From Clostridiales bacterium (GTDB lineage Bacteria > Bacillota > Clostridia > Christensenellales > Aristaeellaceae): a stretch of 57,765 nucleotides of DNA. Below, piece by piece: positions 15,631 to 23,833 of the stretch; within the stretch, counting starts at the first letter, position 1, and each line of letters begins with the position of its first letter. Location: assembly GCA_012729115.1 (NCBI GenBank), contig JAAYDR010000091.1:1-57765 (forward strand), in the 5' to 3' direction. A program made the position numbers and the translations under genes. A model generated the notes under the pieces. That model saw only the letters and a list, made by a program, of their open reading frames with translations, did not search any database and was not told where the DNA came from.

Positions 15631-16257
15631 ATGAACTACTATCTGTTGTTTCTGTGCGTATACATTCTGTGCATTTTTCCCACGGCCCTGTGGGTGGACC
15701 TTCGCCTGGGAGAGAAGGTTACCTATTCCGTTCACTTTGGATTGCCCAGGATTGCTGGAGGCTCCGGTAAAAAAGCCTGGCAGAAAGGCCGCGCGGAGCC
15801 AAAGGAGAAGCCTGCGGACCGTAAAACGGCAGCCAGGGAGGATTCGCTCCTGAGTGTCAGCCCGGCGATGTTTCGGGCCATCTTCTCCCGCCCGGTGTGG
15901 AGAGCTGCCCGGCGGCTGGTAGACCGCGGCCGCGTTTATCTGTTGATCCGCTGTTCTTTTTCCGATGCGGCAGTAACCGCCCTTTCCTATGCCGCTGTCA
16001 ATACCCTGCTGGAGGTGATCCGCCGGGTCGGTACGGGATGGCTGGAGTTGGAAGCCCAGACTGAGCTGAGCTTTGAGGCCGAGGGCAGCAAGCTGGAGCT
16101 TCGTGGAATATTCATCCTGCGTTTGGGAAGCATAGCCTTGATGGCCGCCCATGTGCTGACCCGTTATCGGCAAATCAAAGCGCAGGACGTGGTGCGGGAA
16201 AAGCCGGAGGACCGGTTTCATTTGAAGGAGGGGCAGTATGCAGCATCCCATCGATAA
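15631..16257 (+). CDS. DUF2953 domain protein (YtfI-like)
   Basis: The 208-residue protein has an N-terminal membrane segment (residues 3-20), a variable basic stretch, and a region CSFSDAAVTALSYAAVNTLL plus LRGIFILRLGSIALMAA, which matches DUF2953 proteins. In Bacillus and clostridia this gene sits directly before the gerW/ytfJ sporulation gene, as here, with a 20-base overlap. Its molecular role is unknown. Start: ATG preceded by AAGGAGGGG. Confidence 0.8.
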   Translation: MNYYLLFLCVYILCIFPTALWVDLRLGEKVTYSVHFGLPRIAGGSGKKAWQKGRAEPKEKPADRKTAAREDSLLSVSPAMFRAIFSRPVWRAARRLVDRGRVYLLIRCSFSDAAVTALSYAAVNTLLEVIRRVGTGWLELEAQTELSFEAEGSKLELRGIFILRLGSIALMAAHVLTRYRQIKAQDVVREKPEDRFHLKEGQYAASHR

Positions 16258-16705
16258 CATGATGCAGACCACCATGGAGAGCATCCGTAGCATGGTGGAC
16301 GTTAACACGGTGGTCGGATCCCCTGTGCTGGGCAGCAAGGGAACAACCATCATCCCCGTGTCCAAAGTGAGCTTTGGCTTTGTGGCAGGCGGCGGAGAAT
16401 ATACCACCGAGGACCGACAGCGGGGCCGCTCTGAAACGCCGGAGGGATTTCCCTTCGCGGGGGGAACGGGAGCAGGGGTATCCGTGCAGCCGGTGGGATT
16501 CCTGGTGGTGGGGGAAGGCACGGTGAAGATGCTGCCTGCCCAGTCATCCGGCGCCATGGAGCGTATGGTGGACCTGCTGCCCCAAGTGCTGGAAGAGTTC
16601 AAGGCCCAGGACCCGTCCAAAAGCAATCATAAGGGCAAGCGCAAGCCCTTTGAACGTTATCCCTCCCAGGAGGATGAGACAGAGGAGGACGAGCTTCGCT
16701 CATGA
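16238..16705 (+). CDS. gerW: GerW family sporulation protein (YtfJ)
   Basis: The 155-residue protein has the family core: SIRSMVDVNTVVGSPVLG, then TTIIPVSKVSFGFVAGGGEY and GGTGAGVSVQPVGFLVVG. GerW is made in the forespore and is needed for proper germination in B. subtilis. Its C-terminal 40 residues are a charged Lys/Glu-rich tail. It overlaps DUF2953 upstream and dac downstream (ATGA), a conserved sporulation cluster, and is good evidence that the organism forms spores or descends from spore formers. Confidence 0.93.
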   Translation: MQHPIDNMMQTTMESIRSMVDVNTVVGSPVLGSKGTTIIPVSKVSFGFVAGGGEYTTEDRQRGRSETPEGFPFAGGTGAGVSVQPVGFLVVGEGTVKMLPAQSSGAMERMVDLLPQVLEEFKAQDPSKSNHKGKRKPFERYPSQEDETEEDELRS

Positions 16706-17865
16706 GCAAGAAGCCGCTTCACAAGGTGAAGTCCTTTCTGGTGCTGATGTTCTGTACGGTGGTGGCGCTGGTGAGCGGGCAGGCCAAAGCCGAGGATGGG
16801 GCGGAATCCATTGAAACAGGAGCCAAGGCCTCGGTGCTCATCGAGAGCAACACAGGCACGGTGTTGCTCAAAGAAAATGAAAATCAGGCCATGCCCATGG
16901 CCTCCACCACCAAGGTGATGACAGCATTATTGGCGATGGAGTACGACAAGCTTGACGAAATGGTGACGGTGTCCCGCAATGCCTTTGGTGTGCCGGGCAC
17001 CAGCATTTATCTTTCCCAGGGCGAGAAGATCTCCCTGCGCCATTTGGTTTATGGCCTGATGCTGGCCAGCGGTAACGACGCTGCCGTGGCCATCGCGGAG
17101 CATATTGACGGCAGCGTGAGTGCCTTCTGCAAGCATATGACCCAGCGGGCCAGGGAGTTGGGCTGTGAGAAGACGGTATTTGTGAATCCCAACGGGCTGC
17201 CTGCCCAGGGGCATCAAACCACGGCGTATGAGTTGGCCTTGATAGCCAGGGAAGCCATGAAACATCCGGAATTCCGCGCCATTGTGAGTACCCAGCGGGC
17301 TTCCATCCCATGGGAAGGCCGCAGCTATGATCGGATTCTGAACAATAAAAACCGCCTGCTGCGGGAGTACGAGGGAGCCATCGGTATCAAGACCGGCTAT
17401 ACCAAGGCAGCAGGGCGTTGCCTGGTGTTTGGAGCCCGCAGGGATGGGTTGGAGGTCATTGGCGTGGTACTCAATTGCGGCGATTGGTTTGAGGAAGCCA
17501 AGCGCATTATGGACAAGGGCTTTGCCACCTATGAGGCCTTTACCGCCTTTGATGAGGGGGAGATGGTAAGGGCACTCCCCGTGAGCGGTGGACAGCAGGA
17601 CACCGTGGCGATCTATGCCCAGGGCGGGCTCCTGGCCCCGGTACACAAGGGCCGCAAAGCGGATTTGGAGGTGGATCTGCCGGACAGCCTGCCCGCCGGA
17701 ATGGCCTGTGGAACCATCGTGGGAGAAGCGCGGCTGCTGTTGGGGAATCAAATCATCGCCAAGGCTCCACTGGTGGTGGGTGAGATGGTTGCCCGGCAGG
17801 ATTATGGGTTTGTACTGGACAGGATGCTGCGGCAGTGGGTGGGTCATCAGAGCGTGGCACAGTAG
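16702..17865 (+). CDS. dacF: D-alanyl-D-alanine carboxypeptidase (DacF-like penicillin-binding protein)
   Basis: The 387-residue protein has a signal peptide (about residues 1-30) and all three serine-peptidase motifs of family S11: STTK (SxxK), SGN and KTG (IKTGYTKAAG). It removes the terminal D-Ala of peptidoglycan stem peptides outside the membrane. The C-terminal 110 residues form the usual beta-rich second domain. The four-base overlap with gerW suggests the DacF branch used in spore cortex modification, although paralogues cannot be separated with confidence from sequence alone. Confidence 0.93.
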   Translation: MSKKPLHKVKSFLVLMFCTVVALVSGQAKAEDGAESIETGAKASVLIESNTGTVLLKENENQAMPMASTTKVMTALLAMEYDKLDEMVTVSRNAFGVPGTSIYLSQGEKISLRHLVYGLMLASGNDAAVAIAEHIDGSVSAFCKHMTQRARELGCEKTVFVNPNGLPAQGHQTTAYELALIAREAMKHPEFRAIVSTQRASIPWEGRSYDRILNNKNRLLREYEGAIGIKTGYTKAAGRCLVFGARRDGLEVIGVVLNCGDWFEEAKRIMDKGFATYEAFTAFDEGEMVRALPVSGGQQDTVAIYAQGGLLAPVHKGRKADLEVDLPDSLPAGMACGTIVGEARLLLGNQIIAKAPLVVGEMVARQDYGFVLDRMLRQWVGHQSVAQ

Positions 17866-17889
17866 CGGTTTTCCCAAGCGGTGATTTGC

Positions 17890-17918
17890 TTGTATTTTTC
17901 GGTGTTTTTTGGTATGCT
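17890..17918 (+). promoter_or_regulatory. Predicted promoter upstream of rluB, with long leader
   Basis: TTGTAT and TATGCT are separated by 17 bases. The predicted leader is about 130 bases, longer than usual here, and contains two small inverted repeats (around 17926-17959 and 18029-18043). I recognise no known riboswitch in it. Confidence 0.4.
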
Positions 17919-18057
17919 TCACTCATGCGGGACCGGGATCTTTACAGGAGGAGTCCGCTTACCCAAGAAGAGACAGGCATGCTTATTTGTCTTTTTCCGG
18001 CCCAGGCAGGGAAACTGCGGCGAGTAACAAATCCGGCTTTCGGATGAGGGAGATCGA

Positions 18058-18762
18058 ATGAGATTACAAAAGTATCTGGCCTCCTGCGGCGTAGCCTCCC
18101 GCCGGGCGGCGGAGCAGATGATCGCTCAGGGGCGAGTCAGCGTGGACGGCGAAACGGTTACCTCCATGGGCACGCAGGTGGAGGAAGGTCAGAGGGTATG
18201 TGTAGACGGTAAGGAGATCGTTCCTGAGTCGCAAAAGTATTATGTGATGTATCATAAGCCTGCCGGAGAGGTCACCACCGCAAAGGACCCCGAAGGCCGG
18301 GCCACGGTACTCGACGCCTTCGCTGATTTTCCGGCACGATTGTATCCGGTGGGCAGGCTGGACTATGACAGCGAGGGCTTGCTGTTGCTTACCAATGACG
18401 GTGATTTGACCCAGCGCATGCTCCACCCGTCCTTGGAGGTGGAGAAGGTATATCTGGCCCGCGTCAGCAACCAGGTGACGGAGGAAGAGGCCCGCCGGCT
18501 GGAAAGCGGCGTGATGGTGGATGGCAGGCGGACCGCCAGAGCAAAGGTGAAGCTGCTTGGGGTCAAGGCCATGTACACGGACATGCTGATTACCATCCAT
18601 GAGGGGCGAAACCGACAGGTACGCAAGATGGTGGAGCAGGTGGGGCATCAGGTGGTGATGCTGCGCCGAATCCGCTTTGGACCCCTCAAGTTGGGGGACC
18701 TGCCCCGGGGGCAGTGGCGGGAGTTGACAGCGGAGGAGTTGCTTGCGCTGAGCAGGCTTTGA
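18058..18762 (+). CDS. rluB: 23S rRNA pseudouridine synthase, RsuA/RluB family
   Basis: The 234-residue protein starts with an S4 RNA-binding domain (MRLQKYLASCGVASRRAAEQMI) and has the catalytic motif GRLDYDSEGLLLLTNDGDL with the essential Asp, followed by EGRNRQVRKM. These enzymes isomerise a specific uridine in 23S rRNA to pseudouridine. The start is an ATG preceded by GAGGGAG. It begins a run of four plus-strand genes ending in the Hsp70-like gene. Confidence 0.94.
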   Translation: MRLQKYLASCGVASRRAAEQMIAQGRVSVDGETVTSMGTQVEEGQRVCVDGKEIVPESQKYYVMYHKPAGEVTTAKDPEGRATVLDAFADFPARLYPVGRLDYDSEGLLLLTNDGDLTQRMLHPSLEVEKVYLARVSNQVTEEEARRLESGVMVDGRRTARAKVKLLGVKAMYTDMLITIHEGRNRQVRKMVEQVGHQVVMLRRIRFGPLKLGDLPRGQWRELTAEELLALSRL

Positions 18763-18783
18763 GATACGAAGGAGGCGGTTGCA

Positions 18784-19041
18784 ATGACAGAGAAAAAGGG
18801 GATTTTGGGATTTGTTCAAAACCTGCTTGGCAGCGATGATTCTATTGAAACCGTCACAGATGTGAAGGAGAAGGCACAAGGTGCCAAGGCCGCAGCCAAA
18901 GCCAAGAGCTGTGCAGGCAAGGAAGGATCTTCTGCCATGTCCGCCGGCAGCCGGGCCAGGGAGGCAGCGTCCGGCGCAAAGGCCAAGTCCACCGCGCCCA
19001 GGACAAAGACGCCGTTCTCCAAGACTCCCGGTCAGCAATAG
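18784..19041 (+). CDS. Small Ala/Lys-rich protein of unknown function
   Basis: This 85-residue protein has a short ordered-looking N-terminus (EKKGILGFVQNLLGSDDSIETVTDVKEKAQ) and then low-complexity Ala/Lys/Ser/Pro sequence to the end. It has no membrane segment. GAAGGAGG precedes the ATG, 21 bases after rluB and 22 before the GrpE-like gene, so it is probably cotranscribed with the Hsp70-like system. I recognise no family; its tail could bind nucleic acid or protein non-specifically, which is speculation. Confidence 0.65.
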   Translation: MTEKKGILGFVQNLLGSDDSIETVTDVKEKAQGAKAAAKAKSCAGKEGSSAMSAGSRAREAASGAKAKSTAPRTKTPFSKTPGQQ

Positions 19042-19063
19042 CCATCGGAAGGGGAATGGCGAG

Positions 19064-19927
19064 ATGGGAGCCTACGACGCCTGGTGCGCTCACAAGCATA
19101 AGCTCCGGCAAAGCATCCCGGACTTGACGGATGGGGCGGGCATTGCCTATGCGGTGCGCCATGCTCTCGCCCAGGTAGAGCAAAACACAATGGCACAGCA
19201 GACTGACGATCTTTTGCGCCAGCAAATAGGGATTTTGTTTAGTTGCCTCAAGACCTCCGCCGGTCTGTTGGATGTATCGGTGACCACCACCGCCTGGGTT
19301 CCGGTGATCACCCATGAAAAACAAAAAAGCCCTATGATCCGGGCTCTTTGGGTCATCGGCTTCCTGGCGATGCTGGCCGGGGGGCTGTATTGTTATGCCA
19401 AGGGCCTGTGGATTGTATGGGTACTCCAGGCAGTGGCTGTGGGAGCCGCCGCCTGGGCGCTTCTTTTGGGCAGGAAACAGCGAAAAAAGGAAAGGCCCAT
19501 GGACCAGGTGAAAGTGACGCTGCGCCCGGATGAGGAAAAACTGTTTCGGGTTCTGGATGCCCAGACCCAGGCGATTGACCGTTATATCAATGACTTTGAA
19601 TACCTCAACCAGCAGCATGCCGGCCGTGAGGGCACCGCTGATCCGAGGATGATTGCCCGGGTAGCGGACATTCTGGAGGCCCTTTGCGAATGGGACGACG
19701 AAACCAACGTGGCAGCAGGAGCCGCTGTGGAGCGCATGCTGGATTCCATGGGCATTAGCGCGGTGTACTACAGCGCGGAAAACGCGCATTTGTTCACCGT
19801 CCTGCCCAGCAAGGATCAAACCAAAACCATGGTCCCCGCCATCGTGGACAGGGACGACCACAGGCTTCTGCACCGTGGAGTGGCCGCGGTGAAGATGGAG
19901 GAAGCGGATGCGATTTATCGGATTTGA
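19064..19927 (+). CDS. Two-TM membrane protein with GrpE-like C-terminal region
   Basis: The 287-residue protein has a soluble N-terminus, two adjacent membrane helices (about 94-112 and 115-135), a basic break (GRKQRKKERP) and a soluble domain of about 145 residues. That domain begins with a long helix and ends MGISAVYYSAENAHLFTVL ... DDHRLLHRGVAAVKMEEA, which resembles the small C-terminal beta domain of GrpE nucleotide exchange factors. The gene overlaps the Hsp70-like gene by 20 bases, which supports an exchange-factor role. The GrpE relationship is my inference. ATG 19064 has GGAAGGGG upstream; the open frame further upstream overlaps the previous gene and was not used. Confidence 0.75.
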   Translation: MGAYDAWCAHKHKLRQSIPDLTDGAGIAYAVRHALAQVEQNTMAQQTDDLLRQQIGILFSCLKTSAGLLDVSVTTTAWVPVITHEKQKSPMIRALWVIGFLAMLAGGLYCYAKGLWIVWVLQAVAVGAAAWALLLGRKQRKKERPMDQVKVTLRPDEEKLFRVLDAQTQAIDRYINDFEYLNQQHAGREGTADPRMIARVADILEALCEWDDETNVAAGAAVERMLDSMGISAVYYSAENAHLFTVLPSKDQTKTMVPAIVDRDDHRLLHRGVAAVKMEEADAIYRI

Positions 19928-21797
19928 TATGGGGGACGGCGAAAGCGCCGTTTCGGTTTTTGAGCAGGGCTCAGGTATTGAGCCCATCATCCTGCCCGTG
20001 GCCGGAAGCAGAAGCCTGCTCACTGCGGTGGGCAGGCTACGCGGGGAGATCGTGGTGGGGGAGCGGGCCTATACGGACGTCCTGGCCGAGGATCTTTCTG
20101 TGCGCTTTAAAAGCCGTTTTACCTATGACCCAGCCTCCTATGATACGGTGGTGCTGTTCGCTCGGGGCGTGCTGACGGCCCTCAGGGACGCTGCCTCCAT
20201 TCAGGAAGGGGATGTGTTTGTGGTGGGCTGCCCGGCAGGCTGGAACGCAGCCTGCCGCAGGCGCTATCATGATTTATTGGTTCGTGCGGGCTTTCCCACT
20301 CCCCAGGTAATTTCCGAGTCCCGGGCTGCTTTTTTGTATGCCAAGTATGCCAAGACGGTGGCATTGGACATTGATGTGCTCCGGGAGAGCGCATTGGTGA
20401 TTGACATTGGCAGTTCCACCCTGGATTTTGCCTACATTGTAGACGGGCGGGAGACCGGCGTGGGGACCTTCGGGGAAATTCAGTTGGGCGGGGGCCTGCT
20501 GGATGCGGAGCTGCTGAAAAGAGCGGTGGAAAGGAGCCGCCAAAAGGAGGAGCTGCAGCGGGTTTTGAGGGAAAGCAAAAGCTGGCACAGCTACCTGGAA
20601 ATCCAGGCCCGCAAGGTGAAAGAGCAGTTTTTTACCCTGGAGGCAACGGATCCGCATGCTGTGGTGAAGAAGCAGGTCCGCGTGTTTTATGACGGGGTGC
20701 AAAAATTGCTCCTGGAGTTGGATGCCCAGGAGGCTGCGACGTTGGTGGATGCTCCGCTGGATGCGCTGGGGGGCACAAGTTTTGCCCAGGCCCTGCGGGA
20801 TGCCCTCACCCATGCCAGACATATCACCAGGGAAAATCCCCCCAAGGTGGTGCTGCTCACCGGGGGTGCCTCCCGCATGGGGATGTTCCAGGAGCAGTGC
20901 CGGGAAATCTTTGCGGATGCAGTGGTGGTTTCCTGTCCGGAGCCGGAGTTTTCCATTGCCAAGGGCCTTGCCTATGCAGGCTGGATTGACGAGAACATGC
21001 GGGAATTCCGCCAGGCCATTGCCCGGGAGATTACCGACGAAAGGGTGTCCGGCATCGCCCGGGATGCCCTGCCCCAGCTGACTCCAGGCGTAGTAGATGC
21101 CCTGGTGGAGCTGGCTCTCCAGGAGGCGGCCCTCCCTGCTGTTTTCCAATGGAAGAGGGGAGAAATTGATACCCTGGAGGATCTGACCCGGCAGATGCAG
21201 CGGAGGATGGAGGAGGTGCTCGCCTCATCCCTGGCCCAGGAGGTGCTGGAACCGGTGGTTGCCCGATGGGTGGAAGGCCTGACCGGTCAGTTGCAAGCGA
21301 TGGTGGACCCCATCTGCGACAGGTATCAGGTGCCCAGACGGGAGATGAGGCTGTCCTTTGCCCAAAGAGGCGAGGCTGGGAAGGTATCCATTGAGGCCAG
21401 AGAGCTGATGGGCCTGAATCTGATCGGGGCTTTGGTGGCCATTGTGATGAGCGTGCTGAGCGCTCTGCTGTGCGGCGGCTCAGGGGTGGCCTTGATTGCC
21501 ACCGGACCGGTCGGGTTCCTTGCAGGACTGGCGGTTGGGGCTGTGATGGCCGTTTTGGGCTGGACCGCCGTGTCCGGTGCGCTGATGAAGGCCAGGTTGC
21601 CAAAGGTTTTGCGGTGGGTTAACGTGGAGAAGCGCATGGGCAGTGAGAGCGTGAAAAAGAGCCTGCGGGAGGCTCTTGCCAAGGAGATTGCAGCCAAGAA
21701 TGGTGCGTTTGCACAGCAAGTGGTGAGCGGTTTCACCCGGTCTTTTCAACAATATCTGCACCAGTTGACCCAGGCGGCGGAAATCCCGATTCAGTAA
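19908..21797 (+). CDS. Hsp70-like actin-fold ATPase with C-terminal hydrophobic hairpin
   Basis: The 629-residue protein has the actin/Hsp70 nucleotide-binding fold: phosphate-1 loop IGFDMGDGESAVSVF (residues 4-18), phosphate-2 VIDIGSSTLDFAYI (164-177) and adenosine loop VVLLTGGASRMGM (314-326). There is no recognisable DnaK substrate-binding domain. Instead residues 365-500 are helical and charged, residues 504-556 form a long Gly/Ala-rich hydrophobic hairpin, and an amphipathic tail follows. This suggests an ATPase tethered to or inserting in the membrane. It probably works with the overlapping GrpE-like membrane protein upstream. It is not DnaK, MreB, FtsA or StbA/ParM by architecture; the cellular role is unknown. 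Confidence 0.85.
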   Translation: MRFIGFDMGDGESAVSVFEQGSGIEPIILPVAGSRSLLTAVGRLRGEIVVGERAYTDVLAEDLSVRFKSRFTYDPASYDTVVLFARGVLTALRDAASIQEGDVFVVGCPAGWNAACRRRYHDLLVRAGFPTPQVISESRAAFLYAKYAKTVALDIDVLRESALVIDIGSSTLDFAYIVDGRETGVGTFGEIQLGGGLLDAELLKRAVERSRQKEELQRVLRESKSWHSYLEIQARKVKEQFFTLEATDPHAVVKKQVRVFYDGVQKLLLELDAQEAATLVDAPLDALGGTSFAQALRDALTHARHITRENPPKVVLLTGGASRMGMFQEQCREIFADAVVVSCPEPEFSIAKGLAYAGWIDENMREFRQAIAREITDERVSGIARDALPQLTPGVVDALVELALQEAALPAVFQWKRGEIDTLEDLTRQMQRRMEEVLASSLAQEVLEPVVARWVEGLTGQLQAMVDPICDRYQVPRREMRLSFAQRGEAGKVSIEARELMGLNLIGALVAIVMSVLSALLCGGSGVALIATGPVGFLAGLAVGAVMAVLGWTAVSGALMKARLPKVLRWVNVEKRMGSESVKKSLREALAKEIAAKNGAFAQQVVSGFTRSFQQYLHQLTQAAEIPIQ

Positions 21798-21856
21798 GAA
21801 GGAACGGATGCGCCTGATCCTTTGCGAAACCGGTGGAGACGGTATTTGGACAAGGG

Positions 21857-22918
21857 TCATTGAATCTTCTGTGCTGGTTTAGCCCAACGGTAGGGCCCTT
21901 GGTAGAGCGCCACAAACAATGGCCAGCCCAGGGAAATGGCGATGCAAAAGAGCTTTTGCACCGGGGGAAGGCCTGGGGGAACAGACTGGGAGCGGATGAA
22001 GAGGCAGGCCGTTCGCCGGGCGTTTTGGGCCCAGGAGGCCTGACGAAGGGCAGAGGGTGAGGCCAAGAGCTGCTCCACCAGCCAGATGGCGTTTTGCACG
22101 CAGAAGAGGCGCATGGAGGACAATGACGAAGGGAAGGACCGGGCCACCAAGCGCATCATGGCGTCGCAGGCATCCAGGGAGGAGACCTTTCGCGGGCTGA
22201 GTTCTGCGGCCATAGTTCCAGCCTGGGTTATCACATAATGATGCACCACCACGGGAAGATAGGCAAGGCCCTTGGCTCCTTCCAGATATTCCAGCAAGAA
22301 GAGCATGTCCTCATAGATGCCGATATCCTCCCGATACCGGAGGTCTCCAAGTTTATTGCGCCTGAGCAGTTTGCCATGAAGATGCCCCGAGAAGGGCTGC
22401 CCGGCTAAAAGAGTTTGGACCGCCTCAGGCGGGGACATCCGCAGGGGGGCGGGCTTACTTGCACAATCCTTCTGCTCCGGCAAAGGAGGCGTATTGGGCA
22501 GGGGCTTTCCATCCTCCCCCTCGTGGAGCAGGTGCCCCACGGCCACATCCACCCCACTATCCTCCATCAGATGGTACAACAACTCCAGGGCCCTGGGCTC
22601 ATAATAATCATCGCAATCCAAAAATGCCAGATAGGTTCCCTTTGCCTGGTCCATACCCAGGTTTTTGGCCCGGCTTACGCCGCCATTGGGGATGGAAAGA
22701 GCCCGAAAACGATCATCCTTGGCGGCATAGCTTTCCAGCAGGTCGGCCGTGCCGTCGGTGGAACCGTCATTGACCACAATGCATTCCCACTGGCAGAAGG
22801 TCTGCCCAAGCAGACTGTTCAAACACCGTGCCAGGGTTTTTTCGCCATTGAACACGGGAACGACGACGCTGATTGTCGGCTCTATGAAGATCACCGGCCT
22901 ATCTCTCTTTATTGTCAT
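21857..22918 (-). CDS. Family 2 glycosyltransferase
   Basis: The 353-residue protein has a GT-A domain of family GT2: ISVVVPVFNGEKTLARCLNSLLGQTF, VVNDGSTDGT, NGGVSRAKNLGMDQAKGTYLAFLDCDDYY (with the metal-binding DxD-type triplet). The C-terminal 100 residues are helical with a hydrophobic end that may touch the membrane. It transfers a sugar from a nucleotide sugar to an unknown acceptor, probably in the envelope. The start overlaps the end of era by 20 bases; a GTG at 22894 is an alternative start that would avoid the overlap. Confidence 0.9.
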   Translation of the reverse strand: MTIKRDRPVIFIEPTISVVVPVFNGEKTLARCLNSLLGQTFCQWECIVVNDGSTDGTADLLESYAAKDDRFRALSIPNGGVSRAKNLGMDQAKGTYLAFLDCDDYYEPRALELLYHLMEDSGVDVAVGHLLHEGEDGKPLPNTPPLPEQKDCASKPAPLRMSPPEAVQTLLAGQPFSGHLHGKLLRRNKLGDLRYREDIGIYEDMLFLLEYLEGAKGLAYLPVVVHHYVITQAGTMAAELSPRKVSSLDACDAMMRLVARSFPSSLSSMRLFCVQNAIWLVEQLLASPSALRQASWAQNARRTACLFIRSQSVPPGLPPVQKLFCIAISLGWPLFVALYQGPYRWAKPAQKIQ

Positions 22919-23807
22919 ATCCCAGAGTCTGCAAATCCTGCCGCCGGTTGCGCCAGTCCTCCCGGACTTTGACCCAGAGCTGGAGGTTCACCCGCATGCC
23001 CAGCAGAGCTTCGATATCCTGGCGAGCCTCCTGGCCGATACGCCGGAGCATGCTTCCCTGCTTGCCGATGATGATGCCTTTGTGAGCGGAGCGTTCGCAA
23101 TATATCGTCGCGTGGATCTCCATCAGGTCCTGATGGATTTTCTCCATCTTCAGCATCTCCACGCCAACGCCATGGGGTACTTCTTCCTTCAAATGGAGCA
23201 GGGCTTTTTCCCGGATCAGTTCCGCGCAAAGCAAGCGTTCAGGCTGATCTGTGATCGCGTCCTGGGGGAAGTATTGGGGACCCTGGGGCAGAGACGCAAT
23301 CAGAAGCCTTTTGAGTTCTTGGACTCCGTCGCCGGTTTGTGCGCTGATGGGTACAATCTCGTCATAGCCCTCCTGAGCAAAGGAGGCCATCAGCTCCAGC
23401 AGGCTTTCCTTTTTCAGCAGATCTATTTTATTCAGCACAAGCAGCTTTTTCCCTTTGCGGGTCGCCATCTCCTGTACCAAAGCCCGGTCCTGCTTGCCCA
23501 CGGCTGTGGCATCCACCATTACAATCAGGGTGTCGATCCCTTGCAGAGCCTCCCGTGCAGCCTGCATCATGTATTCTCCCAGACGGGTACGGGGGGTATG
23601 CATGCCCGGCGTATCCAAAAAGACAATCTGGCTGCCGGGCTGGCTGCATACGCCCATAATGCGGTTGCGGGTGGTTTGCGGCCGATTGCTGACGATCGCC
23701 ACCTTTTCTCCCACCATGGTGTTCATCAGGGTACTTTTGCCCACGTTGGGGCGGCCAATAATGGCGACAAAGCCGGAATGATAAGCTGTGCCTTGTGATT
23801 CAGTCAA
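22899..23807 (-). CDS. era: GTPase Era, 16S rRNA/30S assembly
   Basis: The 302-residue protein matches Era: G1 (GRPNVGKST), G2/switch region (NRPQTTRNRI), G3 (DTPG), G4 (NKID), and a C-terminal KH domain (GIIIGKQGSMLRRIG). Era binds the 3' end of 16S rRNA and checks 30S maturation. I chose the TTG at 23807 because it gives the usual Era length and N-terminus and lies 26 bases after the YbeY-Cdd stop with AGGAAC upstream; longer frames are out of line with the family. Confidence 0.95.
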   Translation of the reverse strand: MTESQGTAYHSGFVAIIGRPNVGKSTLMNTMVGEKVAIVSNRPQTTRNRIMGVCSQPGSQIVFLDTPGMHTPRTRLGEYMMQAAREALQGIDTLIVMVDATAVGKQDRALVQEMATRKGKKLLVLNKIDLLKKESLLELMASFAQEGYDEIVPISAQTGDGVQELKRLLIASLPQGPQYFPQDAITDQPERLLCAELIREKALLHLKEEVPHGVGVEMLKMEKIHQDLMEIHATIYCERSAHKGIIIGKQGSMLRRIGQEARQDIEALLGMRVNLQLWVKVREDWRNRRQDLQTLGYDNKER

Positions 23808-23833
23808 GGGGTTGTTCCTCGTTTCATTTCTGA

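Noticed and set aside
18881-19063. Upstream extension of the GrpE-like protein
   Set aside because: It overlaps the small Ala/Lys-rich gene in another frame, is Pro/Arg-rich and lacks an RBS; the ATG at 19064 has one.
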